Assembly (NCBI GenBank): GCA_006384855.1
Contig: VCJN01001363.1
Span: 35,280 to 99,279, forward strand
Length of the DNA stretch: 64,000 nt
Origin: Tetraselmis striata
Lineage: Eukaryota > Chlorophyta > Chlorodendrophyceae > Chlorodendrales > Chlorodendraceae
Direction of reading: 5' to 3'
This document shows, piece after piece, positions 18,951-30,960 of this stretch (positions are counted from its first letter, which is position 1; each line of letters opens with the position of its first letter). The notes below the pieces were generated by a model. That model did no database searches. It saw nothing but the letters and a program-made list of their open reading frames with translations, and was not told where the DNA came from. Made by a program: the position numbers and the translations under genes.

Positions 18951-19877
18951 TACAAGTACCGTGTTAAGCGCGGTTAGGCGAACCCCGTTTCGACGAGTGT
19001 AGATCAAGAATACGTCCACAAAGCTGCAATTATGAGCGGCGCCCGGGCCGCCGCCAACAAGGGCACCATGCCCTTATTATGATAAAGGTACTGCGGTGTA
19101 TGTGGTACTGCCGCAGTCGTATACAACATATAGATACGGAGCCGTGGGGTCAAAACAACGCTAAAATGGTCGCAATACCGAGTGAAATTTCAACACAATC
19201 AAGAAGTGCATGGCCGCCACTTTTGCGAATTTCGTCGCGAAAATCGCTGCGGTCATGAAATATACGATGTACTATTTCCGACGCCTTTCCCCCAACAGCC
19301 CAACACAAACGGGTGGCGGCTAGAGGGCCACCCCGTCCCGCCCCAACGTAGATTGAGTATCGTTTCTATAGATCCCTACTTCTTACCTTCTCGCCCCTCC
19401 TCGTTGGCTACTTGGCACACTGCCTTTGGCGTGTGACGACGGAAACATGGGTGTGGACGAGACATACCGTCGCGTGGGGCCGGGGTAATGTGTCGTTTCC
19501 GAGTAACGTATTTGGACCAATTTCACTGGATATTGCGATTTTTCCCTTCCTATCACCAATAAGAATTGCGGGTTGTCCTATAGCGAGAGTCGCTACGGAA
19601 ACCGATTCCGAATATCCCTTTAGGGTTTTTTGTTCTTGCAAAACCAAAACACTCCGCTATGGGGGCGGACAAAACCCGCCGCGGAAATATTGGGCCGCCA
19701 GTATTATCTTTATTCGGCTATTTATTCGGTATTTTTAATCGGTTTATATTCAGTCAGAATTACAAACTACGTCCTATCAAGTTTTTATCAAATTAATGGG
19801 GGACGATAGGCCATGCAACTATAAGCACGGATTCTCAGGGAAATGGGGTGGAATTAATGTACTGTAATGTGATGGGG
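18951..19877. other. No gene recognised; right flank of the large element
   Basis: Begins where similarity to copy 2 stops. Moderately AT-rich with no clear coding frame on either strand and no recognisable repeat. Confidence 0.4.
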
Positions 19878-20168
19878 CTACAGTACATACAAATTATGAA
19901 TTTTCATCAGGCCATCAGGGTTGCATATGCTCATGAAATCGTCATGTGTTTCAGATTTTCGAATTTCATTCTTGGCGTGCTCTTGGCGCCATGCAAAGCA
20001 ATCGGTCATTATTGACCGCCATGTGGTGTCACCGATACCAAACATCTTGAGGGCCTTCTGAATTGAGCGGCCATAGGTCATGTTTGGGCTACCCCCCAAG
20101 GGCGCTTTGCGAGGCACCCATGGTGGTAACATGCGGCGGGGTAGACGCTCAAAGTCCATCCGGCTGAC
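19878..20168 (-). pseudogene. Possible LINE reverse-transcriptase tail fragment
   Basis: The frame reads SRMDFERLPRRMLPPWVPRK, then TYGRSIQKALKMFGIGDTTW and RSIMTDCFAWRQ. The order Arg-Leu-Pro, Gly-x-Pro-x-x-x-Tyr, a helix with Leu/Ile, then Trp with a later Asp and Trp-Arg resembles the region after the RT domain in many LINE ORF2 proteins. It has no RT core and no ATG-proximal context. A fragment; assignment is by pattern only. Confidence 0.4.
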
Positions 20169-21376
20169 ATGTCTAGGCTAGCCGAGTTGCTGCCGGGCTA
20201 TCTAGTAGTCAATGGAGTAGACTCCCAGCTCCTTGCACATCTTCTCCGTATTGATGTGGCATCTCCAGCTGCCGTTACGTGTGACCCGTGCCATGATCCA
20301 CATGCATTAAGCGTGGAGAAGGCTTAGACGTAGGAACAGAGCCTCAGTCAGAGACCAACACTCACAACCATCAGGGAGATGGAGAGGACGGCGATAGGGT
20401 AGATGCCTCGCTTGGCACGCGGAGAGGTGCTGATGGATGCGAACAAGCACTGCCGGGGAAAACTCCCAGATTCCTTGCTTGCCTGCCTTCTGAATCAATC
20501 TGCCAACATCAGGGCTATCGCGACAACAAAAACATTCGGACGATTTCCGGTAAATGGCGCGTACTTTTGGACTGTCGTTCTGTCAACTATAATTGTTGCG
20601 CATAATCGCACAGGGACTGTATTTCCGCCTATATATACCTGCTGTATCACATCCTGTCACTTACGGGGTACTTTTGCTTTGGTAGTGCACACCGTGAATC
20701 CCGAAATCTGTAATTGAAGGTAGCTGATGATGGTGTTTTGATGGATAAGTACATGTAATACGTACACATTATTTTGGGACCCAGGAAACGTTCGCTGTGA
20801 GACACCTATCATCAATATTTTGGGATGGCCGGCGCTTTTACGGTCTTCATAGCAGAAAACTCCCAACCGGGTACGAGGCTGTGACAACGACTTGGCCAAA
20901 AGATTTTTGTCTGCACTGCCACAAAAGCTGCCGGCAACCAGCATCAATACATTGCGTTCGATGAGGCATGCGCAACAACTGCACCCAAAAGCTATGAATA
21001 ACACGCGTTTTCCTTTTTCAGCAATTGAGAGCTTGGTAATCCGTTCATTCGACAAACATAGACGTATTGTATGAGGGCAGTGGACCATGATGAGTGACAC
21101 GGCATTGTAATGGTATTCCTCATCAACATTGATCATGTGCCAAAGGCATTCAGATGTACAGATGCGACACATACAAAGCAGACACAAAAAACATTGCAAG
21201 TCAGCTGTGTACCAGCAAAGGTCTCTAAGCGCAACTCTCTGATGGTGGCGGGCCCAACCACATGCACTGGGTTGACTGCCTTGCTCGGCCCGATGTACAC
21301 ATTTGTGGGAGTCCGATTTTAGGACTGGTGCATATATGACGAGGATGACGAAGCTTCTCGAGCAAGCCAATCTTGC
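20169..21376. other. No gene firmly recognised
   Basis: A 237-residue minus-strand frame (21370-20657) exists but is Cys/His/Ile-rich without domain pattern or splice context. It is likely chance. Nothing else stands out. Confidence 0.35.
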
Positions 21377-22699
21377 TTAGTAGCCAATGCTCTTCCAGCC
21401 CTTCTTCTGCAGCGCCTCACGGATCGCCTTGATGCGCTTCCGGTTGATGTCGAAGTCGCTGTCACCGATGCGGGATGCGCTGCGGTACTCCACCAAGCTC
21501 CTCTTGTCTCCAGGCGGGAAGTAGAACTCTACGTCGTCAATGAACTATAATGCGCACACCCCGTACCCTCAGTAATGCTCACCACAACAGGCGCAGCAAT
21601 AGCGGCAGTAGCTGTGTGTAGGGCAGGCTCACCCCAAAGGTCGGGCTCTCAAACTCAGCGTACAGGTAGTCCCCTGTCTGCTTGACGACCTTTGGGCTGT
21701 ACTTGTCGGGGTGGATGCTCTCCACCTGACCAACCGAACATCACATCAAGCTAAGCATGAAAGCCATAGCCAGTGGTATCCCACATCAAATGCCACACCA
21801 TCCACACATATGAGTCCGAGCTGGGATCCGCACCACTTCCTTGAGCTCCTTCATCGCCTGCTTCTGGTCCACCGGCTTCTTCCTGCCGCGGCCCTCCTCG
21901 GGGTTGTAGGTCCTGCACACACGTCGCATCATGAGACACCTTGTTCCGGCGGTGGCATCCAAGTGCTACGATGCTGGGCGCACAGTGGCCACACAGCCAG
22001 CTGCGCTCCCTCATGCAGTGCAACCCCAAACAGAGGGGTTCGCAGCATCTGTACAGCATCAGGGCAGGAGCCTGGCTTCATCGCAGATCAGAGCGGGGGC
22101 ACGGCCGGACAGCAGGCTGTTTGCGCACCACTGCGGCACGTAGTGCGCGGGGTCGTTAGCCTCCTCGGCCGTGGAGATGCAGTTGGGGTTGGGCGGGCAC
22201 AGGCCCAGCGTCTTCACGCCATTGAACTCCTGCAGCCCGATTGAGCTTGGGCGCGGCGCGGCGCCGAAGTTGAACATCGCCCCCAGTGTGAGCATCCCCG
22301 TGCTGTTGAGCAGCAGCTCACTGCGATTGTGGCGGCACTCGAATGGTGAGGGGCGTACGCAAATACAGGCCCCGCCTCAAAAACACAGAAAATATGAAAG
22401 CAGGGAGCGCGGGGGGGGGGGGGGGGGGGGGGGTCTAAATGCGCGTCTCGCGATCGTACGATATAAAGCAGCCGGGCACTACGAGGAAGTGGGTCACGAA
22501 GAGACTACCAAGCGCATGACCGAAGCCTTGGTGCGGGGTCTTACCGGCGGGTGGACGCGGTTGCCTGGGGCTGGGCCTCCTTGTCCTTGTTGGCCGCAGC
22601 GCGGACCAGCAAGGCGGTGCGGCGTGCGGCCGGCGAGCGGCGGGTCGGTGCGGCCGGCGCAGCGATGCCCGTCAGCAGAGAGGGGGTGGACAGAGACAT
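21377..22699 (-). CDS. DUF1499 family protein, probably plastid-targeted (five exons)
   Basis: Exons: 22545-22699, 22129-22320, 21834-21912, 21633-21725 and 21377-21544. All introns are GT-AG; joined phases give 228 residues ending at TAA 21377-21379. Residues 1-50 are rich in Ser, Ala, Arg and Thr with few acidic residues (ending RTALLVRAAANKDKE), as in a plastid transit peptide. The DUF1499 domain covers about residue 75 to the end: LGLCPPNPNCISTAEEANDP, then HYVPQW, TYNPEEGRGRKKP, GDYLYAEFESPTFG, DDVEFYFPP and RSASRIGDSDFDINRKRI. These include the family's conserved P-N-C-x-S, Y-x-E and R-S-x-S-R-x-G-x-x-D-x-x-x-N-R motifs. The family's biochemical role is unknown. In plants and algae it is found in plastids. 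Intron 1 contains a long C tract on the sense strand (22411-22432). Confidence 0.88.
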
Positions 22700-24360
22700 T
22701 GTGTACCGGGACGGGGGAGACGAGGAGAGGGGGTGCACGAGGCAAGTCGGTGGCTGATTCCGAATGGGGAGGCGTAGTGTTGTCCTGCTGGTGACGGGAG
22801 CGACGATAGTGATCGCGATGGCAGGAATCCTGGCGCAGTTAATCTCCCCGGCTTGGCCACGCCAGCCTCACACCTTATCCAATAACCCGCCTCCCCATGG
22901 TAGTATAACAGGGCGGTGAAGCCATAAATAAACTGCTAAATACTGCGTTCTGGGATAGAAAATCGGATGAATTTAGTTTTACAGGGCAAAACATTTATTA
23001 TGATGACCCGGACACGACGACGGTACCTGTACATCCCTTATCGGCTCGGTAGAGCGGTCGTCTCGTATGCGAGAGACCCGGGTTCGATTCCTGGGCGATG
23101 TATTTCGGCAATATCGGCCCGGCGTGTCCCGGGTTTACTCGGTTGATGCATTAGCCCTTCGGGTTCGAATCAGGCAATGGGCTACTGGCTATGCCAGACC
23201 GACTGCAGTTCGCGCACGAGGTCAAGTGCTGGGGCGGCTTCGGCCGATGTCCCGGGGCGAACTATACTTTAACTTTACGACTACGACTGATGGCTACTAC
23301 GCGGCGGTACAGGTTTAGGGTTTCGTATCTGTAGTCCGCCAGAGGTGATTATTTATGGGCGGCGGTAGTCTATCAGATGATGAAAATCCAGGGGTGCAGG
23401 TACGGGTATCTGAAGTCCACACTAGATATAACTACTTTTAAATATAAAATGATCCTGCGGTCATGTGACCCCAAAAGATAACGCTGAACAACAGAGAAAA
23501 GCTGGCAGCGCTTGTTTGCCGGTTAGAAATCGACGGCAACCGGGGCGCGGGAATTCGAATTCGGGGTGCGGGCCGACCCTGTCATCTGTCAATTGACAGT
23601 CCCCAATGTCAATGAAGGTTGCACGGAAATATAGAGAACAGCACGTGTCCTCACTCTTGACATCATTGTCAGGCAGATGGGTAGTTGTACTAATAACGAA
23701 ATTATACCGGAATTACATGTTCCTCAATGGAATATGCGAAGTGCAATTTCACAGCCCGCGCGGGCGCAGTATGCGTACGATGTAACGCGAACTTGATAGT
23801 GCGGCATCAATCGCGCTCTTACAAAGTGCAATAAACATTCGCAAATACATAGTCCATGGCACCCGACGTTGCATTCGTTACTCTTCGCTCCAAATTACAT
23901 GCCCGTGCAAATAATGTATAATGTCCAATTCTCCAATCTATCCACTCTAGAGAGACATTATCGCACGTTCGATAAGATGGATTTGGGAATGGGTTTTTCT
24001 AGTCAAAGAAATACCCAAATTTTCCGCATACGGAATTTTAAGACAAGAATTTATACGAATATGAAATGTTCAAAGAATGCCAGTTTTAGAGGCTTTTCGT
24101 CCTACACTCAATGGCGCCATCAACGCAAAACATTATTTATGTATTTGGCGAAAGGCATCATTTGCCCATATGGTCTTTGCACTATTGCCACAGCAAGCAA
24201 ATTTCGGTGGACCAAGTATGTTCAAAGTGAAAGAAGTCGGAGGGAGCGCACGGCGAGTAGGCGTACGCTACACTCTCGTTCCCGGTGCCGTGCCTTAGCA
24301 GCTCTTGTGGAGGCCGCTGCACATATCTCTCAAGAGTGAACAAAGTGGTGAATGATAAGG
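22700..24360. other. No protein gene recognised; holds a tRNA-like sequence
   Basis: The first part is the presumed promoter of the DUF1499 gene. A tRNA-like stretch lies at 23031-23102, and a second B-box-like word GGTTCGAATC lies at about 23163-23172. From 23300 the sequence is AT-rich and featureless. Confidence 0.4.
23031..23102 (+). tRNA. tRNA-like sequence, possibly degenerate tRNA-Thr(CGT) or SINE head
   Basis: The 72 bases fit a cloverleaf in part. The acceptor stem ACATCCC pairs with GCGATGT at 6 of 7 positions. The T arm is complete, with a five-pair stem around TTCGATT. The A-box-like GGTAGAGCGG and B-box GGTTCGATTCC are present. The anticodon loop reads CT-CGT-AT, with four of five stem pairs. 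The D stem is broken: its 5' side reads ATCG instead of pairing with GAGC. No CCA is encoded, as normal in eukaryotes. A decayed tRNA or tRNA-derived SINE is as likely as a working gene. Confidence 0.4.
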
Positions 24361-24510
24361 ACTTGTTTCCGGTCAACTTAGGATTTTTTCTCGGAGCAAG
24401 CCCGTCCAAGCTTAAAAATTGGTCAGCTTTGGTCAGCTTTGGATCAATTCCGGATTTTTTACTTGGCGCAATGTCATAGCAAGCCAGACCAAGCTTCGGA
24501 GTGCATGTAA

Positions 24511-24556
24511 CACACACACACACACACACACACGCGCGCGCGTGCGTGCGTGCGCC

Positions 24557-24612
<56 letters not shown>
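24511..24612. repeat. (AC)n/(CG)n microsatellite
   Basis: Almost uninterrupted AC dinucleotides with a central CG/TGCG-rich interruption (24533-24560). Confidence 0.95.
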
Positions 24613-26059
24613 ACTACAAACCACAGGCAATAATGCGGAAAACTGGGTGCATGGCGTTCAGTTGCTGCGGCAAATTGACCCGGGCGGTTAATAACATCTT
24701 TAGTCAGCTTTCGGTCAGATGTGGATTTTTTGCTTGGCGCAATGCCAGAGCAAGCCAGTACATGCGTCAACTTTGGTAAACCTACTTCGGATCAGCTGTG
24801 GATCAACTTCGGAATATTTTTCTTGGCCCTATGCCATACCCAATCCAGCCATTGCAGGTAGTTCTATCTTCGCTTAATCGAACATGAACACAATCTTTAC
24901 ATATATGTGAATACGTGCTGCATGGTTGTCCATTCCATTTCTTGCAAATGGTGATGGGCTGTATGAAATAGCATATCACATATGCACTACTGTTGATTGC
25001 AGGGCAAACCCATTGAAGTCATATATTTCGTTTCTGTACGAGGGTCAAATTAGATATAAATGCGGTGCCTCAGGAAGGGGATACAAGCATGTCTACAATT
25101 TCTGAAAACCGACGTGTCATAGTACTCCGATTGAAATTGCATTCAAATTATGTATATTTGGATGAATGCTGTGCAAACCATGTCTTCCCAGAATGTGTCT
25201 GCTATGCCAATGAAAGAATATAATTATGAAGTAACTTTACAGTCGAATCGGTGATGCGTCGATTTTTTAGAAAATTTTAAAATAACGGGTTCTATATCAC
25301 TGGCCTGCAGTTCCATGAATTGCATTGCCAACGCTTTGAATTCACACCAGTACCGGCAGTACCAACAGTACCAGCAGCGAGTAGCGAGTACTATTACCAG
25401 CAGCGAGCGTTCGCATTGCCAGCGCTTTGAAGTACGAGAGTTTTGTTCCATTTCCAGCAGCGAGTAACGAGTACCAGTACTCAAAGCCTCCCAACCGTGA
25501 GATCGTAATCGGACGGCTGTGTAATTAAGGACCATGGGTGGGCGGGCGGGTGGGTGGGTGGATTATAGTACTTAGTAGTATATGCCAGTAGATAAGCGCT
25601 TTAGTCATGCACCTATAGGCCCGATCCGCTTCACTATACGGGTACCCGTAAGGCAATAAAGCTCACCGCCGAAAAATCGACGCGTCGCCGGATGAACAAA
25701 ATGGAGGACCGTGACGGTACGCATAATGGATTGAGTTTTATCATCATCTGCTAGAAAGACATATACCTGATGTATGTTCCAATCTGCCGAATTTGTTCTG
25801 AGTTGCGTTTTGTTGTGTTTGGTCAGCTTTCGGTCATATGTGGATTTTTTGCTTGGCGCAATTCCGGAGCAAGCCGATAATCCAAGCCTCAATTTTTTCC
25901 GACTTCGTCAATTTTTGGTTTGGTGTGGATTTTTTGCTTGGCGCAATGCCGGAGCAAGCCAGTCCCGGCTTCAACTTTGGTCAGCTTTGGATCAACTTTG
26001 GATTTTTTGCTTGGCCCTAGGCCAGTGGCAGGCCAGTCCAGGCTCCGGAGTTCAGGGAA

Positions 26060-26281
26060 CACACACACACGCGCACGCGCGCGCGCGCACGCACGCACGC
26101 ACACACACACAGACACAGACACACCCACACCCACACCAACCCCCCCCACACACAGAGACAGACACAGACACACACCCACACCACCCCCCCCACACACACA
26201 CACACACACGCACAGGCGCGCGCGCGCACACACACACATACACACACACGCGCGCGCGCGCACACACACGCGCACACACAC

Positions 26282-26325
<44 letters not shown>

Positions 26326-26330
26326 ACAGC
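26060..26330. repeat. Compound (AC)n microsatellite
   Basis: About 270 bp of AC, CG, AG and C-run dinucleotides, the longest microsatellite in the window. It occupies the same place in the repeat unit as the tract at 24511. Confidence 0.95.
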
Positions 26331-27481
26331 ATTTCAAACCGCGGACAATAATGCGGGAAAATTGGGTGCACGGCGTCCATGATCAGTTGTTGCAGCCTTG
26401 TCGCCCGGGCGGGGAATAACTCTTTGGTAAGCTTTCGGTCAGATGTGGATTTTTTGCTTGGCGCAATGCCGGAGCAAGCCCGTCCAGGCTTCAGCTTTGG
26501 TAAACCTACTTCGGATCAGCTGTGGATCAACTTTGGAATATTTTTCTTGGCCCTATGCCATACTTAATCCAGCTAGTGCAGGTATTTCTTTCTTCGCTTA
26601 ATCGAACATGAACACAATCTTTACATACATGTGCACACGTGCGGCATGGTTGTACATTCCATTTCTTGCAAATGGTGATGGGCTGTATGAAATAGCATAT
26701 CACATATGCACAATTGATTTGCAGGGCAAACCCAGTGAAGTCGTATGTTTCGTTTCCGTACGAGGGTCAAATTAGATATCAATGCGGTGCCTCAGCAAGG
26801 GGATAGAAGCATATCTCTGAACTATGTTTTGTCATAGTACTCCGATGTTGCATTCAAATTATGTATATTTGGATGAATGCTGTGCAAACCATGTCTTCCC
26901 ATAGTATGTCTGCTATATCAATAAACAATAACTATGAACAGAATGGAGGACCATGACGGTACGCAAAATGAATTGAGTGAAATTTCAATCTGCCAGAAAG
27001 ACATGTGCCTAATGTATGTTCCAATCTGTCGAATTTGCGTTTGTTGTGTTTGGTCAGCTTTCGGTCATGTGTGAATTTTTTGCTTGGCGCAATGCCGGAG
27101 CAAGCAAGTCTAGGCTTCAACTTTGGTCAGCTTTGGTCAACTTTTCGTGAGGTTTGGATTTTTTGCTTGGCCCCAAGCCAATCGCAGGCCAGTCGGAGTG
27201 CAGGCAACGCACACAAACCAGCCACTGCAAACCGCGTGCACTAATGCGGGACTACTGGGTGCACGACGTCCATGAGTTGCGGCCTTTTGACCCGGGAAGG
27301 GAATAAGGTGTACATTAGTGTTTACCGGTCTGAAACGGTAAAACTACCAATACTACAACAGACTGCGTGCCTTTCCCAAGGGCTAACACAGTTGAGGACG
27401 GTGTACGATGTTCTAGGATTTTCCGGTGACTGTGTGGGACACAGCTCCAAGGCAATCCCGGCCTTTCAGCCCCAGTCAATA

Positions 27482-28305
27482 TGTTATGTACTCTACACTG
27501 CTGTACTTTGTACTGCGGGAGCCGACGAAGGAGCGAAGAACTGGCGACTGAGGCGGACGAGAACGAGTACAAGCCAAGCGAAGTACGAGTATGAGCATTG
27601 CGAGTGCGAGTACAAGTGAAGGCGAAGTACTGGTACGAGGACGACGAGGCGACAGTATGAGCGACTGCAAGGCGACTAGTAGTGCAGGACAGTATTACGA
27701 GTACCCACATGGGGTGCGAGTAACCTGTATGTACCTGCGTACCAGCAGCGGCGATTGTCGTACGCTATGGCGTCACCTGTTAGAAGATGATGACACCAAG
27801 CGTTAGATGGAGCGCTGCCTTAGGAGTGTCTTAGCAGTAGGTACTAGAACCTACTGGAACCATCTAGAACGCTATGGCATTTGCTATAGCAATAGTAGCT
27901 AAATATTATATCACTGTGCTGCGGACAGACGAAGGTGCTAGGAACCTGTCTGTAGTTAGTTGTGTGTTACTAAAATAGCGACGGGCCGCGGATTAGGACC
28001 GCACACGTCGATTTTAGTATTAGTCTAGTAGTTACACGCAGCACAAGTGGCGGGAATTGGAATCAATACGCAGCGTACGGAATGACGGAAACCAGCGACT
28101 ATAAATAGGCCGGCAAAACCACCGCCGGGCCAGTCACCCAGGTTACCGGCATTCCGGTATTGTAAGAATACCTTTTCCCAAATCTCCGCTCATTATTCCT
28201 GGCCGTGTGGAATAACGATCCAATGGGCCCTCGGCTCAGCTCCTGCTTTAGGACTAATCTATGGCTAGACGACTATTCAGCCTAAGTCCTAAGGGGGCTG
28301 TAACA
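27482..28305 (+). repeat. LTR A (5' LTR)
   Basis: 824 bp, ends TG...CA with TGTTA/TAACA short inverted ends. Contains TATAAATAG at 28100-28108, a good promoter candidate. Differs from LTR B at only a few positions, for example GCGTACGG against GCGCACGG and the terminal TAACA against TGACA. Confidence 0.85.
28100..28108 (+). promoter_or_regulatory. TATA box in LTR A
   Basis: TATAAATAG, repeated at 30754-30762 in LTR B, about 200 bp before the LTR end, a normal position for the U3/R boundary. Confidence 0.55.
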
Positions 28306-30135
28306 CTTGGTTTCGGAGCGGTGACCGGAGCACATGGTTCCGGATTCCACAAGAGAAGCGGCATAGCGACGAGAGCGAGAGGCGAGATAGGGACAGAAGA
28401 AGACTTCAGATGTCAAGGATCCTATGGCGGGGACGCCCACCGAGGATGCGCACCGGCTTTGATAGATGGAGTCAAGTTCGACGTGGCGAGAACGATGTAG
28501 CGACGATGAGGAGGATGCGACAACGAGCGAGCGAATTTATGAACTAGCGAAGGGACGAAGATCGCGAGTACCAAGGAGCAGCCGAACGTTCGATCTGAGA
28601 TGTGTAACGATGACGCTGCAAGCTGCGAAGCCATGAGGGCGGAGCAACGTGCGACTCGCGACCCCAGCTACAGTTCCGACGACGCGAGTTGGCGATGGCG
28701 CGACATCAACCAGAACCGACCTGTATCAGCCGTTGCCGGCACAGTAGCGACTACTGGTAACGAGCTGGTATAGCGAACGAGAAGAACCGCAGTTTTTTTT
28801 TTTTTTCTGCGATGAAGAATGAACATGCCACACGGAAATCGAACTCAGAAGAAGACGAAGACAGAACAGCTGTGGTTACCGGTACAACCATGAGGTGCTG
28901 GTACGATTAATTTCGTACGCGAGTACAAAACAGCTGTAGACTCAGATTCGAGGGGAGCGCTGCGAGATTTATGACATGAGCCGTCAGGTGAAAATCCTGG
29001 GTGACCACGGCTCAATGTCCGGGCGCGCGCATTTCTCTCGACATGATGCGGTATGGCGGAGGAGACCCTGCTGCCTGCTGCCAAGACAGAAGACTCGACG
29101 ACGGCCAACGCGACGATGGCGCAATGGGAGCTGCGGAGAGGCGACCGAGACTCGGCGCGTTACCTGCCTGTACATGCTGTATGCTGTACGGTACCGAACG
29201 AAGCGCGTCGTACCACAGTGGGAGACACCGCGAAGCGGCGACTACGAATCTACTACTGTGGAGGCCAAGAGTGCAAAATACAGGAAAAACAGGAGGATAT
29301 TTGCACAAGTATGTCTACGACTCAATGCATCAGAACCAAATACAGTATCACCGGTATGGGACGGAGGTATTGTACTGCTGCGATGAGAAGATGACTACGA
29401 CTACAAATGGCGAGGAGATATTCGGTATGGGACGGTTATCTACTTGCGGAAGTACTGTATAAGGTACTGGCCGATGATTCCCTCTACCAGCCCTGCTACG
29501 AGCTTTGACCGACATCGAGAGAAGAAAAATCCGTGGACTACATGAGACTACGGTTCAGCGATGGGCGACTGCGAGCACGAGAGCTGCTACAGGTAGCGAC
29601 AAATGTCCCACCTACGGTATCGCGAGCAGCGATGACACACCATTGACTTTCTCCTTCGCGATGAATATACCGACGCGCTGCGTGCCAATGTCGACACCGC
29701 TGAGATGCCAAGATGCGAGCCTGCTAACTCGGCGAACTGCGACGCAAGAGCCTTTGGTATGAGATCTTTGACCACGACTACGCGAGTGTGCGTTCCGATG
29801 GCAACATGGGGGCGATGGCGCACACGCTACGAGTGAATGGGGACTTGCGACAGTTCGACGCGACGAGGCTGAGCTCGAAGAATGCTGCATTTCTGTGGCT
29901 ACCCACCGAACGACACCTATCGGTGTCATTGGTGGCGATTTGCTGCAACTTGCTGCACGACCAGATGATGCTCGACTATGAGGATTTTTTTTCCGAAGGG
30001 ACTGCCTCTATGACGAGTGTCACCACCTGTACATATCTGTACATATTCTGGCTACGCGACTCTATACAACGACGACCGAGTTCTGCTGAACGTACTGGCG
30101 AACAGCGCGGCCGCTGTTCATTAACAGGGTGAGAG
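28306..30135 (+). other. Interior of the LTR element, no gag-pol
   Basis: Begins with the primer-binding site and ends with a purine tract. Between them the sequence is rich in CGA, ACG and CTACGA words. It includes a T run at 28795-28806. No protease, RT, RNase H or integrase motif is found in any frame. Short frames on both strands (up to 153 residues) overlap and show no family. It fits a large LTR derivative (LARD/TRIM-like). Confidence 0.7.
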
Positions 30136-30959
30136 TGTTATGTACTCTACACTGCTGTACTTTGTACTGCGGGAGCCGACGAAGGAGCGAAGAACTGGCG
30201 ACTGAGGCGGACGAGAACGAGTACAAGCCAAGCGAAGTACGAGTATGAGCATTGCGAGTGCGAGTACAAGTGAAGGCGAAGTACTGGTACGAGGACGACG
30301 AGGCGACAGTATGAGCGACTGCAAGGCGACTAGTAGTGCAGGACAGTATTACGAGTACCCACATGGGGTGCGAGTAACCTGTATGTACCTGCGTACCAGC
30401 AGCGGCGATTGTCGTACGCTATGGCGTCACCTGTTAGAAGATGATGACACCAAGCGTTAGATGGAGCGCTGCCTTAGGAGTGTCTTAGCAGTAGGTACTA
30501 GAACCTACTGGAACCATCTAGAACGCTATGGCATTTGCTATAGCAATAGTAGCTAAATATTATATCACTGTGCTGCGGACAGACGAAGGTGCTAGGAACC
30601 TGTCTGTAGTTAGTTGTGTGTTACTAAAATAGCGACGGGCCGCGGATTAGGACCGCACACGTCGATTTTAGTATTAGTCTAGTAGTTACACGCAGCACAA
30701 GTGGCGGGAATTGGAATCAATACGCAGCGCACGGAATGACGGAAACCAGCGACTATAAATAGGCCGGCAAAACCACCGCCGGGCCAGTCACCCAGGTTAC
30801 CGGCATTCCGGTATTGTAAGAATACCTTTTCCCAAATCTCCGCTCATTATTCCTGGCCGTGTGGAATAACGATCCAATGGGCCCTCGGCTCAGCTCCTGC
30901 TTTAGGACTAATCTATGGCTAGACGACTATTCAGCCTAAGTCCTAAGGGGGCTGTGACA
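30136..30959 (+). repeat. LTR B (3' LTR)
   Basis: 824 bp, same length as LTR A and nearly identical. Together with the inverted copy at 30961-31780 it makes the long palindrome. Confidence 0.85.
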
Positions 30960-30960
30960 C

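Larger units (their letters stand above)
24360..27290. repeat. Repeat mosaic built on a GCTTGGCGCAATGC motif and a 1.7-kb tandem duplication
   Basis: A block containing GGTCAGCTTTCGGTCA and then TTTTTGCTTGGCGCAATGC recurs near 24455 (variant), 24725, 25845, 25930, 26450 and 27080. A longer unit (about 24680-25220) recurs at about 26410-26930 with scattered changes, a period of about 1.73 kb. The segment at 25690-25860 recurs at 26940-27100. Each unit carries a long (AC)n microsatellite followed by a near-common TAATGCGG stretch. No coding potential is supported; the frames through the AC tracts are artefacts. Confidence 0.75.

Noticed and set aside
20657..21370. 237-residue minus-strand frame
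   Set aside because: Cys- and Ile-rich without secondary-structure pattern or known motifs, and not flanked by coding-like exons.
24501..26382. Frames rich in HTHTHT or CVCVCV
   Set aside because: They are translations of (AC)n and (GT)n microsatellites, open in every frame by composition.
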